A stretch of DNA of 64,000 nucleotides from NCBI GenBank assembly GCA_963738575.1, contig CAVTWY010000004.1:1-64000 (forward strand), in the 5' to 3' direction. Below the pieces are notes generated by a model that did not search any database, was not told where the DNA came from, and was given only the letters and a program-made list of their open reading frames with translations. A program made the translations under genes and the position numbers. Source of the stretch: CAVTWY01 sp963738575. GTDB lineage: Bacteria > Pseudomonadota > Gammaproteobacteria > Burkholderiales > Burkholderiaceae_C. Shown here piece after piece: positions 33,637-43,700 of this stretch. Numbering within the stretch: the first letter of the stretch is position 1; every line of letters starts with the position of its first letter.

Positions 33637-34227
33637 TCAACCGGCGCCGCGCTCAAACTTAAAAACCGCGACGCTGGCTCGCAGGTTGGGCCAGCGTCTT
33701 ACTGGTGTGCCACCCTTCAAGCCAAAGCTGTCTAGGATTTTGAGGCCTTGTTGGCGCGCCAGCACCTCAAAGTCGGCAAATGTACCCACCCGAATGTTGG
33801 GGGTGTCGTACCACTGGTAGGGCAGGGTTTTGGTGACGGGCATGCGCCCTTGCACCACGCTTAAACGGTTGGGCCAATGGGCAAAATTGGGGAAACTGAC
33901 GATGCCCAGGCGCCCCACACGGGCTGTTTCTTGCAACATGTGGGCCGTGTTGCGAAGGTGTTGCAAGGTATCGAGTTGCAACACGACGTCAAAACTGGCG
34001 TCGTCAAACAGGGCCAACCCCTCATCCAGGTTGTACTGGATGACGTTGACATTGCGCGCCACGCAGCGCTCGACGTTGGTGCTGTCCCACTCGATGCCGT
34101 AGCCGCGGCAGCCTCGGTGGGCGATCAAATGGGCCAACAACTCGCCGTCGCCGCAGCCCAAGTCAAGCACGCGCGAGCCTTCGGGCACCAAGTTGGCGAT
34201 GACTTGCAGGTCTTGGCGCTCGCTCAT
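33637..34227 (-). CDS. metW: Methionine biosynthesis protein MetW
   Basis: 196 aa class I methyltransferase fold: VLDLGCGDGELLAHLIAHRG, YGIEWDSTNVERC and FDVVLQLDTLQHLRN are exact family features. The end TGGTPVRRWPNLRASVAVF-like sequence (KGGTPVRRWPNL) is typical of MetW. It overlaps metX by 4 bp, the conserved metX-metW operon. Role: needed with MetX for efficient homoserine acylation; catalytic activity of MetW itself is not settled. Confidence 0.95.
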   Translation of the reverse strand: MSERQDLQVIANLVPEGSRVLDLGCGDGELLAHLIAHRGCRGYGIEWDSTNVERCVARNVNVIQYNLDEGLALFDDASFDVVLQLDTLQHLRNTAHMLQETARVGRLGIVSFPNFAHWPNRLSVVQGRMPVTKTLPYQWYDTPNIRVGTFADFEVLARQQGLKILDSFGLKGGTPVRRWPNLRASVAVFKFERGAG

Positions 34228-35405
34228 GCAGCACCTCGGGCGGCTGTAACGGCCGCGCCGGCGATGGGCACGCCCGACACAGAAGGTTCGTTGGCGATGC
34301 GGCTGAAGCGCGCCCGCAACACACCGTGATAGCGGGCGTCGTCCAGCAAAAAAGCGTCGTGCCCGTGGGGTGCGTTGATCTCCGCGTAGCTCACGTCGTG
34401 GTTATTCTTCACCAGCGCCTTGACCAATTCGCGCGAACGGGCAGGCGCAAAACGCCAGTCGGTGGTGAAGCTCACCAGCAAAAACTTGGCCTTGACCGCA
34501 GCGAAGGTGGCGGCCAAGTCACCGCCGTGCTCGGCGGCAGGGTCAAAGTAGTCGAGCGCGCGGGTGATGAGCAGGTAGCTGTTGGCGTCAAAGTAGCCAC
34601 TGAACTTCTCACCCTGATGACGCAGGTAGGTTTCGATTTCAAACTGGGGCTCAAACCCGTAGGCCTGGGTGCCTTCGCGGCGCCGACGGCCAAACTTGCT
34701 GGCCATCACGTCGTCGCTCAGGTAGGTGACGTGGCCCACCATGCGCGCAATGCGCAGGCCGCGATGGGGCACCACGCCATGCGCGTAAAAATTGCCCTCA
34801 TGAAAGTCAGGGTCGGTGATGATGGCGCGACGCGCAATCTCGTTGAAGGCGATGTTTTCGGCCGACAAATTGGGGGCTGTGGCGGTGACCACACAGTGCG
34901 CCACACGCTCGGGTTGGCGCAGCGTCCAGGCCAGCGCCTGCATGCCCCCCAGGCTGCCGCCCAGCACGGCCGACAGGCGGGTGATGCCCAAATGGTCAAT
35001 CACCCGGGCTTGGGCGTCCACCCAGTCTTCCACCGTCAACACCGGAAAGTCAGCCCCGTAGGCACGGCCCGTGGCCGGGTTGGTGTGCATCGGCCCGGTG
35101 GATCCAAAACACGAGCCAGGGTTGTTGACCCCGATGACAAAAAAATGGTTGGTGTCCAGCGGCTTGCCCGGCCCCACCAGGTTGTCCCACCAGCCCACGT
35201 TGGTGGGGTCGTCGGCGTACACGCCTGCCACGTGATGCGAGGCGTTGAGGGCATGGCACACCAACACGGCGTTGCTGCGCTGTGCATTGAGGGTGCCGTA
35301 CGTTTCGTAGGCCAGCGTCACGTTGTGCAGGGGCGCACCGCTGCGCAGCGCCAGCGGTTCGGCCAGCGTCAACGCTTGGGGAGTGACAACACCTACAGAG
35401 GCCAT
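34224..35405 (-). CDS. metX: Homoserine O-acyltransferase
   Basis: 393 aa from the ATG at 35405; the longer GTG frame to 35441 adds only 12 residues. Motifs: VLVCHALNASHHVAG, PGSCFGSTGP, nucleophile GGSLGGMQALAW, and the catalytic His in NAPHGHDAFLLDD. Role: acylates homoserine (acetyl- or succinyl-CoA) as the first committed step of methionine synthesis. In betaproteobacteria with metW, succinyl specificity has been reported for some members, so the acyl donor is left open. Confidence 0.94.
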   Translation of the reverse strand: MASVGVVTPQALTLAEPLALRSGAPLHNVTLAYETYGTLNAQRSNAVLVCHALNASHHVAGVYADDPTNVGWWDNLVGPGKPLDTNHFFVIGVNNPGSCFGSTGPMHTNPATGRAYGADFPVLTVEDWVDAQARVIDHLGITRLSAVLGGSLGGMQALAWTLRQPERVAHCVVTATAPNLSAENIAFNEIARRAIITDPDFHEGNFYAHGVVPHRGLRIARMVGHVTYLSDDVMASKFGRRRREGTQAYGFEPQFEIETYLRHQGEKFSGYFDANSYLLITRALDYFDPAAEHGGDLAATFAAVKAKFLLVSFTTDWRFAPARSRELVKALVKNNHDVSYAEINAPHGHDAFLLDDARYHGVLRARFSRIANEPSVSGVPIAGAAVTAARGAA

Positions 35406-35482
35406 GAATGCAAAAACCGGCGCCACCGTCAAGGTGGACACCGGTTGATGGGCTGTCCCCTTTTAGCGGCATTTATTTAAAG

Positions 35483-35514
35483 CAGCGCCCGCAATTTGGA
35501 CCAAATCGGCGCTG
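35483..35514. promoter_or_regulatory. 32-bp imperfect palindrome between divergent metX and glutamate-synthase-like gene
   Basis: CAGCGCC/GGCGCTG outer arms and AATTTGG/CCAAAT inner arms nearly meet around one A. It lies 78 bp before metX and 20 bp before the divergent gene, beside a -10-like TAGTAT at 35520-35525. Position suggests an operator shared by both genes, or a transcript hairpin. Its regulator is unknown. Confidence 0.55.
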
Positions 35515-35534
35515 TGCAAATAGTATAGACGCCC

Positions 35535-37316
35535 ATGAACATCATCAAAACCCTTTGGCATCGGCTCGACCAACAGTTCCCCACGCGCTACACGGCATGG
35601 TTGTTGGCGGCGATGGGGACCTTGATCTTTGCCTTTGCCTGGGTGGCCATGCGCGGCGGTGCTGCGGGCTGGTGGGCGCTGCTTTGTGCCGGGTTGACGC
35701 TGGTGGGCCTGCACGACGTGCGCCAGACCAAACGCGCCGTGCTGCGCAACTACCCCGTCATCGGGCACTTTCGCTACCTGCTGGAATCGATCGGGCCTGA
35801 GATCAGACAGTACTTTATTGAGAGCGACCAAGAGGCCGCCCCGTTTTCGCGCCAGCAACGCGCCATCGTTTACCAGCGCGCCAAAGGCCAACCCGACAAG
35901 CGGCCCTTTGGCACGCAACTTGACGTGATGCAAGAAGGCTACGAGTGGATCAACCACTCCAACGCGCCCAGCAAAATCGACAGCGCCAACTTTCGCATCA
36001 CCATCGGTCGCACGGCGACAGCGACACCAACACCGACACCCACATCGGCAGGTGGCACAGACCCCAACGCCGCCCTTGCCCCGGCGGCGACCGACCGTGA
36101 AAGCCCAGCTGCACCGGCCGCTGCGCTGTGCACCCAGCCCTACAGCGCCAGCGTGTTCAACATCTCGGCCATGAGTTTTGGGTCGCTGTCGGCCAATGCC
36201 ATCCAGGCGCTCAACCGCGGCGCCAAGCTGGGTGGCTTCGCCCACGACACCGGGGAGGGCTCCATCAGCCAGCACCACCGCACGCACGGCGGCGATTTGA
36301 TCTGGGAGATCGGGTCAGGCTATTTTGGTTGCCGCAACGACGACGGCTCGTTCAACTTGGAGCGCTTTGCCGCCAACGCCCAGTTGCCTCAAGTCAAGAT
36401 GATTGAAGTGAAGCTAAGCCAAGGGGCCAAGCCCGGCCACGGCGGCGTGCTGCCAGGGGCCAAGGTTACCGGCGAAATCGCGGCGGCGCGTGGGGTTCCT
36501 AAGGGCACCGACTGCATCAGCCCGGCCAGCCACAGCGCCTTCGACACCCCCGAATTGATGATGCACTTCTTGGCCCAGTTGCGCGAGCACTCGGGTGGCA
36601 AGCCCGTCGGGTTCAAGTTCTGTGTGGGTCACCCGTGGGAATGGTTTGCCATGTGCAAGGCCATGCTGTCCACTGGCATCACGCCCGACTTCATCGTGGT
36701 GGACGGTGGCGAAGGCGGCACCGGGGCGGCGCCACCCGAATTCACCGACCACGTGGGCACGCCGTTGCAAGAGGGCTTGCTGCTGGTGCACAACACGCTG
36801 GTGGGCATCGGGCTGCGCAGCCGCATCAAGGTAGGTTGTGCGGGCAAGATCATCACCGCCTTTGACATCGCGCGCGCCATGGCGCTCGGCGCCGACTGGT
36901 GCAACGCGGCACGCGGCTTCATGTTTGCCTTGGGCTGCATCCAATCACAAAGCTGCCACACCGACCGCTGCCCTACTGGCGTGGCCACGCAAGACCCCCA
37001 ACGCCAACGCGCCCTGGTGGTGCCCGACAAGGCCGAACGTGTGCACCACTTTCACCACAGCACCCTGGAGGCGCTGCGCGAGCTTTTGCAAGCCGCTGGC
37101 GTGATGCACCCACGGGACATCAAAGCGCACCATATCGTGCGCCGCACCAACGACCACCACGTGCAACTGCTGGCTGGCCTGATGCCGTTTTTGCAGCCGG
37201 GGAGTTTGCTGGCGGCTGAGCGCGGCGAAAAGCCTTGGCCGCACAAGGTGTACGAGACCTATTGGCCTTTGAGTGCGCCGACGAGCTTTGCGCTGCAGGG
37301 GTCTGTCAAGCGCTAA
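35535..37316 (+). CDS. FMN-binding glutamate-synthase-family protein
   Basis: 593 aa. Two N-terminal transmembrane helices (about 20-38 and 42-62) precede a GltS FMN/Fe-S domain: FNISAMSFGSLSANAIQALN, GEGSISQHHR, SQGAKPGHGGVLPGAKVT, VDGGEGGTGAAPPEF, and the cysteine cluster GCIQSQSCHTDRCPTGVATQ for the 3Fe-4S centre. A ~42-residue Thr/Pro/Ala-rich insertion (residues ~157-198, starting TATATPTPTPTS) interrupts the junction before CTQPYSASVF. There is no amidotransferase domain. Substrate of this stand-alone family is not known. Confidence 0.88.
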   Translation: MNIIKTLWHRLDQQFPTRYTAWLLAAMGTLIFAFAWVAMRGGAAGWWALLCAGLTLVGLHDVRQTKRAVLRNYPVIGHFRYLLESIGPEIRQYFIESDQEAAPFSRQQRAIVYQRAKGQPDKRPFGTQLDVMQEGYEWINHSNAPSKIDSANFRITIGRTATATPTPTPTSAGGTDPNAALAPAATDRESPAAPAAALCTQPYSASVFNISAMSFGSLSANAIQALNRGAKLGGFAHDTGEGSISQHHRTHGGDLIWEIGSGYFGCRNDDGSFNLERFAANAQLPQVKMIEVKLSQGAKPGHGGVLPGAKVTGEIAAARGVPKGTDCISPASHSAFDTPELMMHFLAQLREHSGGKPVGFKFCVGHPWEWFAMCKAMLSTGITPDFIVVDGGEGGTGAAPPEFTDHVGTPLQEGLLLVHNTLVGIGLRSRIKVGCAGKIITAFDIARAMALGADWCNAARGFMFALGCIQSQSCHTDRCPTGVATQDPQRQRALVVPDKAERVHHFHHSTLEALRELLQAAGVMHPRDIKAHHIVRRTNDHHVQLLAGLMPFLQPGSLLAAERGEKPWPHKVYETYWPLSAPTSFALQGSVKR

Positions 37317-37375
37317 CACCCCTCGCGGACAGGTGCAACACTGTCGTGCAGCCCGCCGTCCCGCTGCGCTACGCG

Positions 37376-37990
37376 TTAGCGCGGAGGCTCGGTATCCATG
37401 AACGAGCGGCGCTGCATGAGTTTGGCTTGCAAGGTCGCCAAGTTGGGGTGCGCTTGGCGCCAGTCAATGGCCGGAAACCGAAAATCGAGGTAGCCCAACG
37501 CGCAGCCCACCGCAATGTCGGCCAAGGTCAGGTGGATGCCCGTGCAATACGGCTTGGCCCCCAAGCCTTTGCTCATAGCACCGAGCGCACTGTGCACGCG
37601 CGACATTTGACGGTCCACCCAGGCGCCGCAGCGCTGCTCGGGGGTGCGGCCGGCCCAGGTTTGCTCCAGGCGCGCCAGAATTGATGCGTCCACTGCGCCG
37701 TCGGCCAAGGCCTCCCAGGTGCGCACCTCGGCCCGCTCGCGGCCGCCCTGGGGGATCAAGCGCCCCACCGGGCTGAGCGTGTCGACGTATTCAACGATGA
37801 CGCGCGAGTCGAACACCGCCTCGCCCCCCTCCATCACCAGGCATGGCACCTTGCCCAGTGGGTTGGACGCCAAAATTTGGTTGCTGCCCCACACGTCTTC
37901 TGGCACGAATTGGTAGTCAAGCTTTTTTTCGGCCATCACCACGCGCACTTTGCGCACGTAGGGGCTGGTCAGGGCGCCGATGAGTTTCAT
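37376..37990 (-). CDS. Glutathione S-transferase family protein
   Basis: 204 aa. Thioredoxin-like N-domain (MKLIGALTSPYVRKVRVVMA with the catalytic Ser/Tyr region, NPLGKVPCLVMEGGEAVFDSRVIVEYVD with the cis-Pro and SNAIL-like glutathione site) and an all-helical C-domain (LTLADIAVGCALGYLDFR). It belongs to the bacterial YibF-like group. Monocistronic, convergent with the preceding glutamate-synthase-like gene. Confidence 0.9.
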   Translation of the reverse strand: MKLIGALTSPYVRKVRVVMAEKKLDYQFVPEDVWGSNQILASNPLGKVPCLVMEGGEAVFDSRVIVEYVDTLSPVGRLIPQGGRERAEVRTWEALADGAVDASILARLEQTWAGRTPEQRCGAWVDRQMSRVHSALGAMSKGLGAKPYCTGIHLTLADIAVGCALGYLDFRFPAIDWRQAHPNLATLQAKLMQRRSFMDTEPPR

Positions 37991-38197
37991 GGAGGGGTCT
38001 AGGTTGAAGGCGTGACAGGTTAAGCGTATGCGAAGGCTTCAATGCATTCTAGGGAGGCGCAGCGCGGCCAGTGTGAGGATGGCCGAAAAACCGCGCGCCT
38101 ACAATCCCCCCGGCCTCGCATGGTGCCCTACCGCGGCGTCCCGCGCCTGCAAGCCGGGCGCCACCAACGTCAACCTTGTTTGCCCATCAAGCCCCGC

Positions 38198-39565
38198 ATG
38201 GAACTCTCCCCCCTCACCGCCTTGTCGCCCCTCGACGGACGCTACGCCGCCAACGCGTCGGCCCTGCGGTCCACGCTGTCGGAGTTTGGTTTGTTGCACG
38301 CGCGGGTGCAGGTGGAGGTGGCGTGGTTCATTGCCTTGTCCGATGCCGGGCTTGCGGAGTTTGCCCCGCTGGCGCCAGCCTCGCGCACGCTGTTGCACGG
38401 CGTGGTGGCGCAGTTCTCGCTGGCCGACGCCACCGCCATCAAAGCCATCGAAAAAACCACCAACCACGATGTCAAGGCCGTTGAGTATTGGCTCAAGCAG
38501 CGCATGGACAGCACGCCCGACCTCAAGCGCGCATCAGAGTTTGTTCACTTTGCCTGCACCAGCGAAGACATCAACAACGCCAGCCACGCGCTGATGCTGC
38601 GGGGCGCCCGCGACACGGTGCTGCTGCCCGCGCTGGATGGTGTCATCACCAAACTGCAAGCGATGGCACTCGCGCACGCCGACCGCGCCATGTTGAGCCG
38701 CACGCACGGGCAAACCGCGTCGCCCACCACGGTTGGCAAAGAGGTTGCCAACGTGGCGGCCCGCCTACGCATCGCACGCGCTCGCATCGCGGCAGTGACG
38801 CCGCGCGCCAAGATGAACGGCGCGGTGGGCAACTACAACGCCCACGTGGCCGCGTGCCCCGAGGTCGATTGGCCAGCCTTTGCGCAGCGCGTGGTCACGC
38901 AGCACTTGGGTCTGGACTTCAACTCCCACACCATTCAAATCGAGCCGCACGACTGGATGGCCGAGCTGTTTGACGCGGTGGCGCGCACCAACACCATTCT
39001 CATCGACTGGTCACGTGACGTTTGGGGTTACGTGTCACTGGGGTACTTCACGCAGCGCACGCGAGAGGGCGAAGTTGGCAGCTCGACCATGCCCCACAAG
39101 GTCAACCCCATCGACTTTGAAAACGCCGAAGGCAACCTCGGCGTGGCCAACGCGCTGCTGACGCACTTTGCGCAAAAGCTGCCCATCAGCCGTTGGCAGC
39201 GTGACCTGTCCGACAGCACCGTGTTGCGCAACACCGGGGTGGCACTGGGGCACACCGTGCTGGCCTACAACAACTTGCTGCGCGGCCTGGACAAGCTCGA
39301 TGTCAACCCGGCCGCCCTCGACGCCGACCTAGACAGCGCCTGGGAGGTGCTGGCCGAACCGATTCAAACCGTGATGCGTCGCTACGGTTTGCCCAACCCC
39401 TACGAGCAGCTCAAGGCCATGACGCGTGGCAAGGCCATCACCCGCGAGGCGTTGCAGGCTTTCATTCAAACGCTGGCCTTGCCCGAGGCCGACAAGCAGC
39501 GTTTGCTGGCCCTCACGCCGGCCACCTACACAGGCCTGGCGGCGACGCTGGCGCGCAAACTGTGA
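38198..39565 (+). CDS. purB: Adenylosuccinate lyase
   Basis: 455 aa from the ATG at 38198 (MELSPLTALSPLDGRYAANA), the usual proteobacterial start; the open frame extends upstream to 38042 without family match. Fumarase/lyase signature GEVGSSTMPHKVNPIDFENAEG, and the substrate-binding RTHGQTASPTT and ACTSEDINN segments. Role: two steps of purine synthesis (SAICAR and adenylosuccinate cleavage). Overlaps pyrF by 4 bp. Confidence 0.96.
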   Translation: MELSPLTALSPLDGRYAANASALRSTLSEFGLLHARVQVEVAWFIALSDAGLAEFAPLAPASRTLLHGVVAQFSLADATAIKAIEKTTNHDVKAVEYWLKQRMDSTPDLKRASEFVHFACTSEDINNASHALMLRGARDTVLLPALDGVITKLQAMALAHADRAMLSRTHGQTASPTTVGKEVANVAARLRIARARIAAVTPRAKMNGAVGNYNAHVAACPEVDWPAFAQRVVTQHLGLDFNSHTIQIEPHDWMAELFDAVARTNTILIDWSRDVWGYVSLGYFTQRTREGEVGSSTMPHKVNPIDFENAEGNLGVANALLTHFAQKLPISRWQRDLSDSTVLRNTGVALGHTVLAYNNLLRGLDKLDVNPAALDADLDSAWEVLAEPIQTVMRRYGLPNPYEQLKAMTRGKAITREALQAFIQTLALPEADKQRLLALTPATYTGLAATLARKL

Positions 39566-40440
39566 ACGCACCAGCAAACGTCAAGCCAAGCGCCAAGTCA
39601 AACGCCCAGAGCGCGGGCTTCATGCAGCGGCTGCGCGCCGCCGAGCAAAAGCACGCGTCGCTGCTGTGTGTGGGGCTCGACCCCGACCCTGACAAGTTTC
39701 CGCAACCTTGGCGCGGCGACGCCAGCAAGATTTTCGAGTTCTGCGCCAAGATCGTCGACGCCACCCACGACCTGGTGCTGGCCTTCAAACCACAAATCGC
39801 CTACTTTGCCGCGCACGGCGCCGAAGCGCAGCTGGAGCGCTTGATGGCCCACATGCGCCAAGTGGCCCCCGACGTGCCGGTGATCCTGGACGCCAAACGC
39901 GGCGACATCGGCGCCACGGCGGAGCAGTACGCGCGCGAGGTGTTTGTGCGCTATGGCGCCGACGCGGTCACGCTGTCGCCTTTCATGGGCAGCGATTCGA
40001 TCGAGCCATACCTCAGGTACGACGGCAAGGGCTTGTTCTTGTTGTGCCGCACGTCCAACCCCGGCGGTGACGACCTGCAAAACCTGGCGCTGCAAACCAG
40101 CGACGGCATGCCGGCCGAGCGCGTGTACGAGCGCATTGCCCGCCTGGCCCAAGGCCCGTGGAACCGCGACGGCCGCGTGGGCCTGGTGGTGGGCGCCACC
40201 TACCCTGAAGAGATTGCGCGCGTGCGGGCCATTGCGCCGACCGTGCCGCTGTTGATCCCGGGCGTGGGCGCGCAGGGTGGCGATGCACAGGCTACCGTGC
40301 GGGCGGGGTACCGGGCTGATGCGCCGATTGTGGTGAGCTCATCCAGGGCTGTGCTTTACGCGGGGCAGCGGGTGGAGGACTTTCAGGCGTTGGCGCGGGC
40401 TGCGGCGTTGGCGACACGGGAACAGTTGCGGTCTGGGTAA
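39562..40440 (+). CDS. pyrF: Orotidine 5'-phosphate decarboxylase, type 2
   Basis: 292 aa starting at GTG 39562 (GTGA overlap with purB). The OMP decarboxylase active site is exact: VPVILDAKRGDIGATAEQYA (Asp-Lys-Asp tetrad). Other features: LCVGLDPDPDKFP and the phosphate loop near RAVLYAG. Length and motifs fit the longer type-2 PyrF of betaproteobacteria and actinobacteria. Role: last step of UMP synthesis. Likely translated coupled to purB. Confidence 0.95.
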   Translation: MNAPANVKPSAKSNAQSAGFMQRLRAAEQKHASLLCVGLDPDPDKFPQPWRGDASKIFEFCAKIVDATHDLVLAFKPQIAYFAAHGAEAQLERLMAHMRQVAPDVPVILDAKRGDIGATAEQYAREVFVRYGADAVTLSPFMGSDSIEPYLRYDGKGLFLLCRTSNPGGDDLQNLALQTSDGMPAERVYERIARLAQGPWNRDGRVGLVVGATYPEEIARVRAIAPTVPLLIPGVGAQGGDAQATVRAGYRADAPIVVSSSRAVLYAGQRVEDFQALARAAALATREQLRSG

Positions 40441-40538
40441 ACTCCTTGTGCCTAAAAGTCGGCAGCTACAGCTAGTTAGCGAAACGGCTAGCGAATGAAG
40501 TCCATTTCCTGTAGGCACTTGCAATACAAAGAGCATTT

Positions 40539-40799
40539 TCAGCGCGGCAATAGGGCGGCACCGCATACACACTTATCGACGATCGGATTTCTCCAAGATG
40601 CGACTTGAGAAGGGTTTTGACTCTCCTTCCTTACAAACCCAGGTAAAGGTTTACAAACATCAGCACAGCTCGCGGGCCTCGCATCCTTTGCGCGAATCAT
40701 GAGAACCACGGTCGCTGCAAGAAGCACTAGCAGGAGTAGTAACACGAGAGCCCGCTTAGTGCTACTTGAAAGCTTAACTAGTTCAAGAATGTTCCGCAC
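40539..40799 (-). CDS. Small single-span membrane protein following the Rhs gene
   Basis: 86 aa from GTG 40799, overlapping the rhs stop by 22 bp. A GGAGG about 12 bases upstream lies inside rhs. Residues ~14-36 are one strongly hydrophobic helix (KRALVLLLLLVLLAATVVLMI). The rest is outside/periplasmic in likely topology and carries four cysteines in a Cx3C ... CxCG arrangement (SCADVCKPLPG, DKCVCGA). It has no family I recognise. Position directly after the variable Rhs tail is where immunity genes lie, so an immunity or anchoring role is plausible but unproven. Confidence 0.6.
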   Translation of the reverse strand: MRNILELVKLSSSTKRALVLLLLLVLLAATVVLMIRAKDARPASCADVCKPLPGFVRKESQNPSQVASWRNPIVDKCVCGAALLPR

Positions 40800-43700
40800 T
40801 TTACTTCACAACCTCCATCCTTTGTGCATGAGTTAGGTTGGAAAGATGGACAAACTAAGCGACAGCCTTGTCCCATTGAAACACCCCTTGGATAAACTGG
40901 CCCGCGGCGCTGGCCGCTTCTGAAGTTGTTTACCTGAGGATTCATCAATAGTTCTACTGCGCTTGGTACTGAGGGATGACCAAACGCCTCCCCTGCACCG
41001 GTCGCCGCCGATACACCATCGGCCATGCTGAGCCAGTCATCCAAAAGATTGCGATACGCGGTTGGCGCGCTGTTGCCTCCACCATTTCCAGCGCCAGAAC
41101 ATGTAACACACCCGGCATTGCTGGATGGAGCCCGTCTCGGTTCAGGGTACCTTTGTGGCACGTTGTATCGAGGAGTGTTGTAGTTGTTCGGGACTCTGTA
41201 GTTACCTTTCAGACCTTCGGGATCATTCGACGATACGGGATTGCCGTCTACGTACGCGTAGGTATTGATCCCGCCTGCGAGCCCGATGGGATCAGACTGC
41301 ACATACCTCCCCACCCCAGTCTCATAGTCCCTGAACCAGTTCTGATGCAGCCCCGTCTCCCTATCCACGTACTGCCCCGCAAACCTTAGGTTGTACGCAA
41401 ACACCACCCCGTCCCCGTCCACATCCTCCTCAGCCGCCGACGCCCCAAACGGATCCCCCGCCCAGCGCCACACTGTCTGGTTGTTCGTCGCACGCTTAAT
41501 CACTCGCGGTGTGTTCAGGTGGTCAGCATGCACGTAGTAGATCTGCGCGTTCTTGATCACCGCCACCGGAATGTCACCCAGCCACACCGTCTCTTGCACC
41601 GTCACATTGGCTCCGTAGTCGTACTCCCCGATCATGCGCCCATCGTTGTTGTACGCAAATCTCACGGAGTACGCCGCACGCCGCTTTTTGCCTGCAGCGG
41701 CGAATTTCTTCTCCACGCGCTGGCCCAAGCCGTTGTACACATGATTCACCGTCCCTTGTCCTTGAACGGTGGTGGACACGCGGCGGGAGGCTGCGTCGTA
41801 CAAGTTGCTGGCAACACCATCTGACAGCGTGTTGCCAGCAGCGTCGTAGCCGTAGCTGCGCGGCGCGCTGCCCGTCACCTGCAACAAGCGGTTGCTGGCC
41901 CCTGCGTAGCTGTAGGTGGCTGTGCCTGTGGGCGAAGCCTTGGACACGCGGTTGCCGACACCGTCGTAGGCATAGTTTTCTGCAGCGGTGGTCGACTGAA
42001 AGCCAGTCAAGCGTGCCACATTGTCGTACGTCAAGTTTTGCGCATAGCGTGCATCCGCACTGTGGCCAAGCTGGGCGATGCGGCCTGCCAAGTCGAACGT
42101 GATGCTGCGCGCGCCGCCGTCCAACGATTGGTTGACCATGTTGCCGTCCAAATCGAAGGCGCGCGCGTGTGCTGCGCCATTGCCCCATTGCCATGATTGA
42201 GGCACACCGCTGGGGTGGTAGGCCACCTGCGAAAGCACTTGCGTGCCATCCACACTGAGCCCAATCACGCGCCCTTGCCACCATTGGTATTGCACCCTGT
42301 GGCCTGTTGGATAGGTCATCGAGGTTACTTGCCCGGCCGCATCGAAGGTGTAAGCGGTGGCCAACCCAACGCTGGATGGGGCCGTGTGAACTTTGTAGGC
42401 GGTACGCCCGTGCGCGTCGTACGCAAAATCCGTGGCACCACTGGCGTCGACGATGCGAGAAAGTCGCCCTACCCCAAACGCGCCCTGGTCGTAGACAAAT
42501 TGGGTCGGTGCTGTGTTGGGAACGCCCGCCGCAGCTAAATAGCTTTTGGAAACCAACCGATTGGCCGCGTCGTAGGCATAGAACACGGTAACGCCGCGAG
42601 CATCAGTCATTGACACCACGTTACCCGCTGCATCGTGCGTGTAGTTCGTCGCACCTCGGTCGGCGCTTTCTTCACGCGTGCGGTTGCCCAGGCCGTCGTA
42701 GGTGTAACGCGTGACCGCGCCATGGGCCGCCTGCACGCGCGTGTTTCGGTTTTGCCCATCGTAGGCGTGAAACGTGGATGCGTTCATGGCGTCCATCGAC
42801 GAGACAAGGCGATTCAATCCGTCGTAGGCGTTGGTGGTTCTGTTGCCGAGCGGGTCGACGATGGTCGACATATTGCCGTTGGCGTCGTAGCCGTAGTGGG
42901 TGGCGTTGAATCTGCCGCCCACCATTTGAGACATGCGATTGAGCGGGTCCATGACACGGCTGATGGACTGTGCGAGTTGCCCGCTTGAGTCAAAAATGTC
43001 CTCGCGTGTTCGATTGCCCGTCGCGTCGAGCGTGAAGGCCATGCGATTGCCTTGCTCGTCCGTCACTTGCGTGAGTCGACGCGCGTCGTCGTAGGTCATG
43101 CTTATAGACCGCCCACTGTTGGCGGCGACAGCGATGATGCTTCCTGCCGCGTCATACCCAAACGTGAACGATTCGGTCCCTGCCACTTGGCTCGTGAGCC
43201 GACCATGCAAGTCATACGTCATGTTCGTGACCAAACCATTGGCGTCGCGTACCGATGTTGGCAAGCCGCGTGCGGATGTTGAGATTACTTGCGAGCGATG
43301 ACCTAAAGCGTTGGTCGAAGCAAGCAAGCTGCCTGACGTGTCGTATTCAAACGTCTCGATGTCGGATACATCCACGCGCGGGCCATCGATCGAAGTGACT
43401 TGACCGTTGTTGTTGTAGGTGTAGCGCCAGATTCGCGGCTCGCCAACCGGCGTGGCCGCAACCCCAAGCGCGCCAGATAGGTCTTGTGTCGCTTGAATCA
43501 CCTTGACGAGCAGGTTTCCAAGCGCGTCGTAGGTGTTGGTGGTGACTCGCTGAGGCTCGGCGATTTGGGTCGGAAGCTTGAAGGTCGGGTGCCAAACTGT
43601 TGACGTTGTGCGGGTGACACCCGGGACGACCGTTCCGGAGCATGCCGGTCCCGTCAGGCCTTCGACACGAGTGATTTCGAGCTTGCGCGATTGGTCGAAG

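Noticed and set aside
35406..35534. SAM or SAH riboswitch upstream of metX
   Set aside because: The region has a strong palindrome but I could not match a known riboswitch core; a covariance search would decide.
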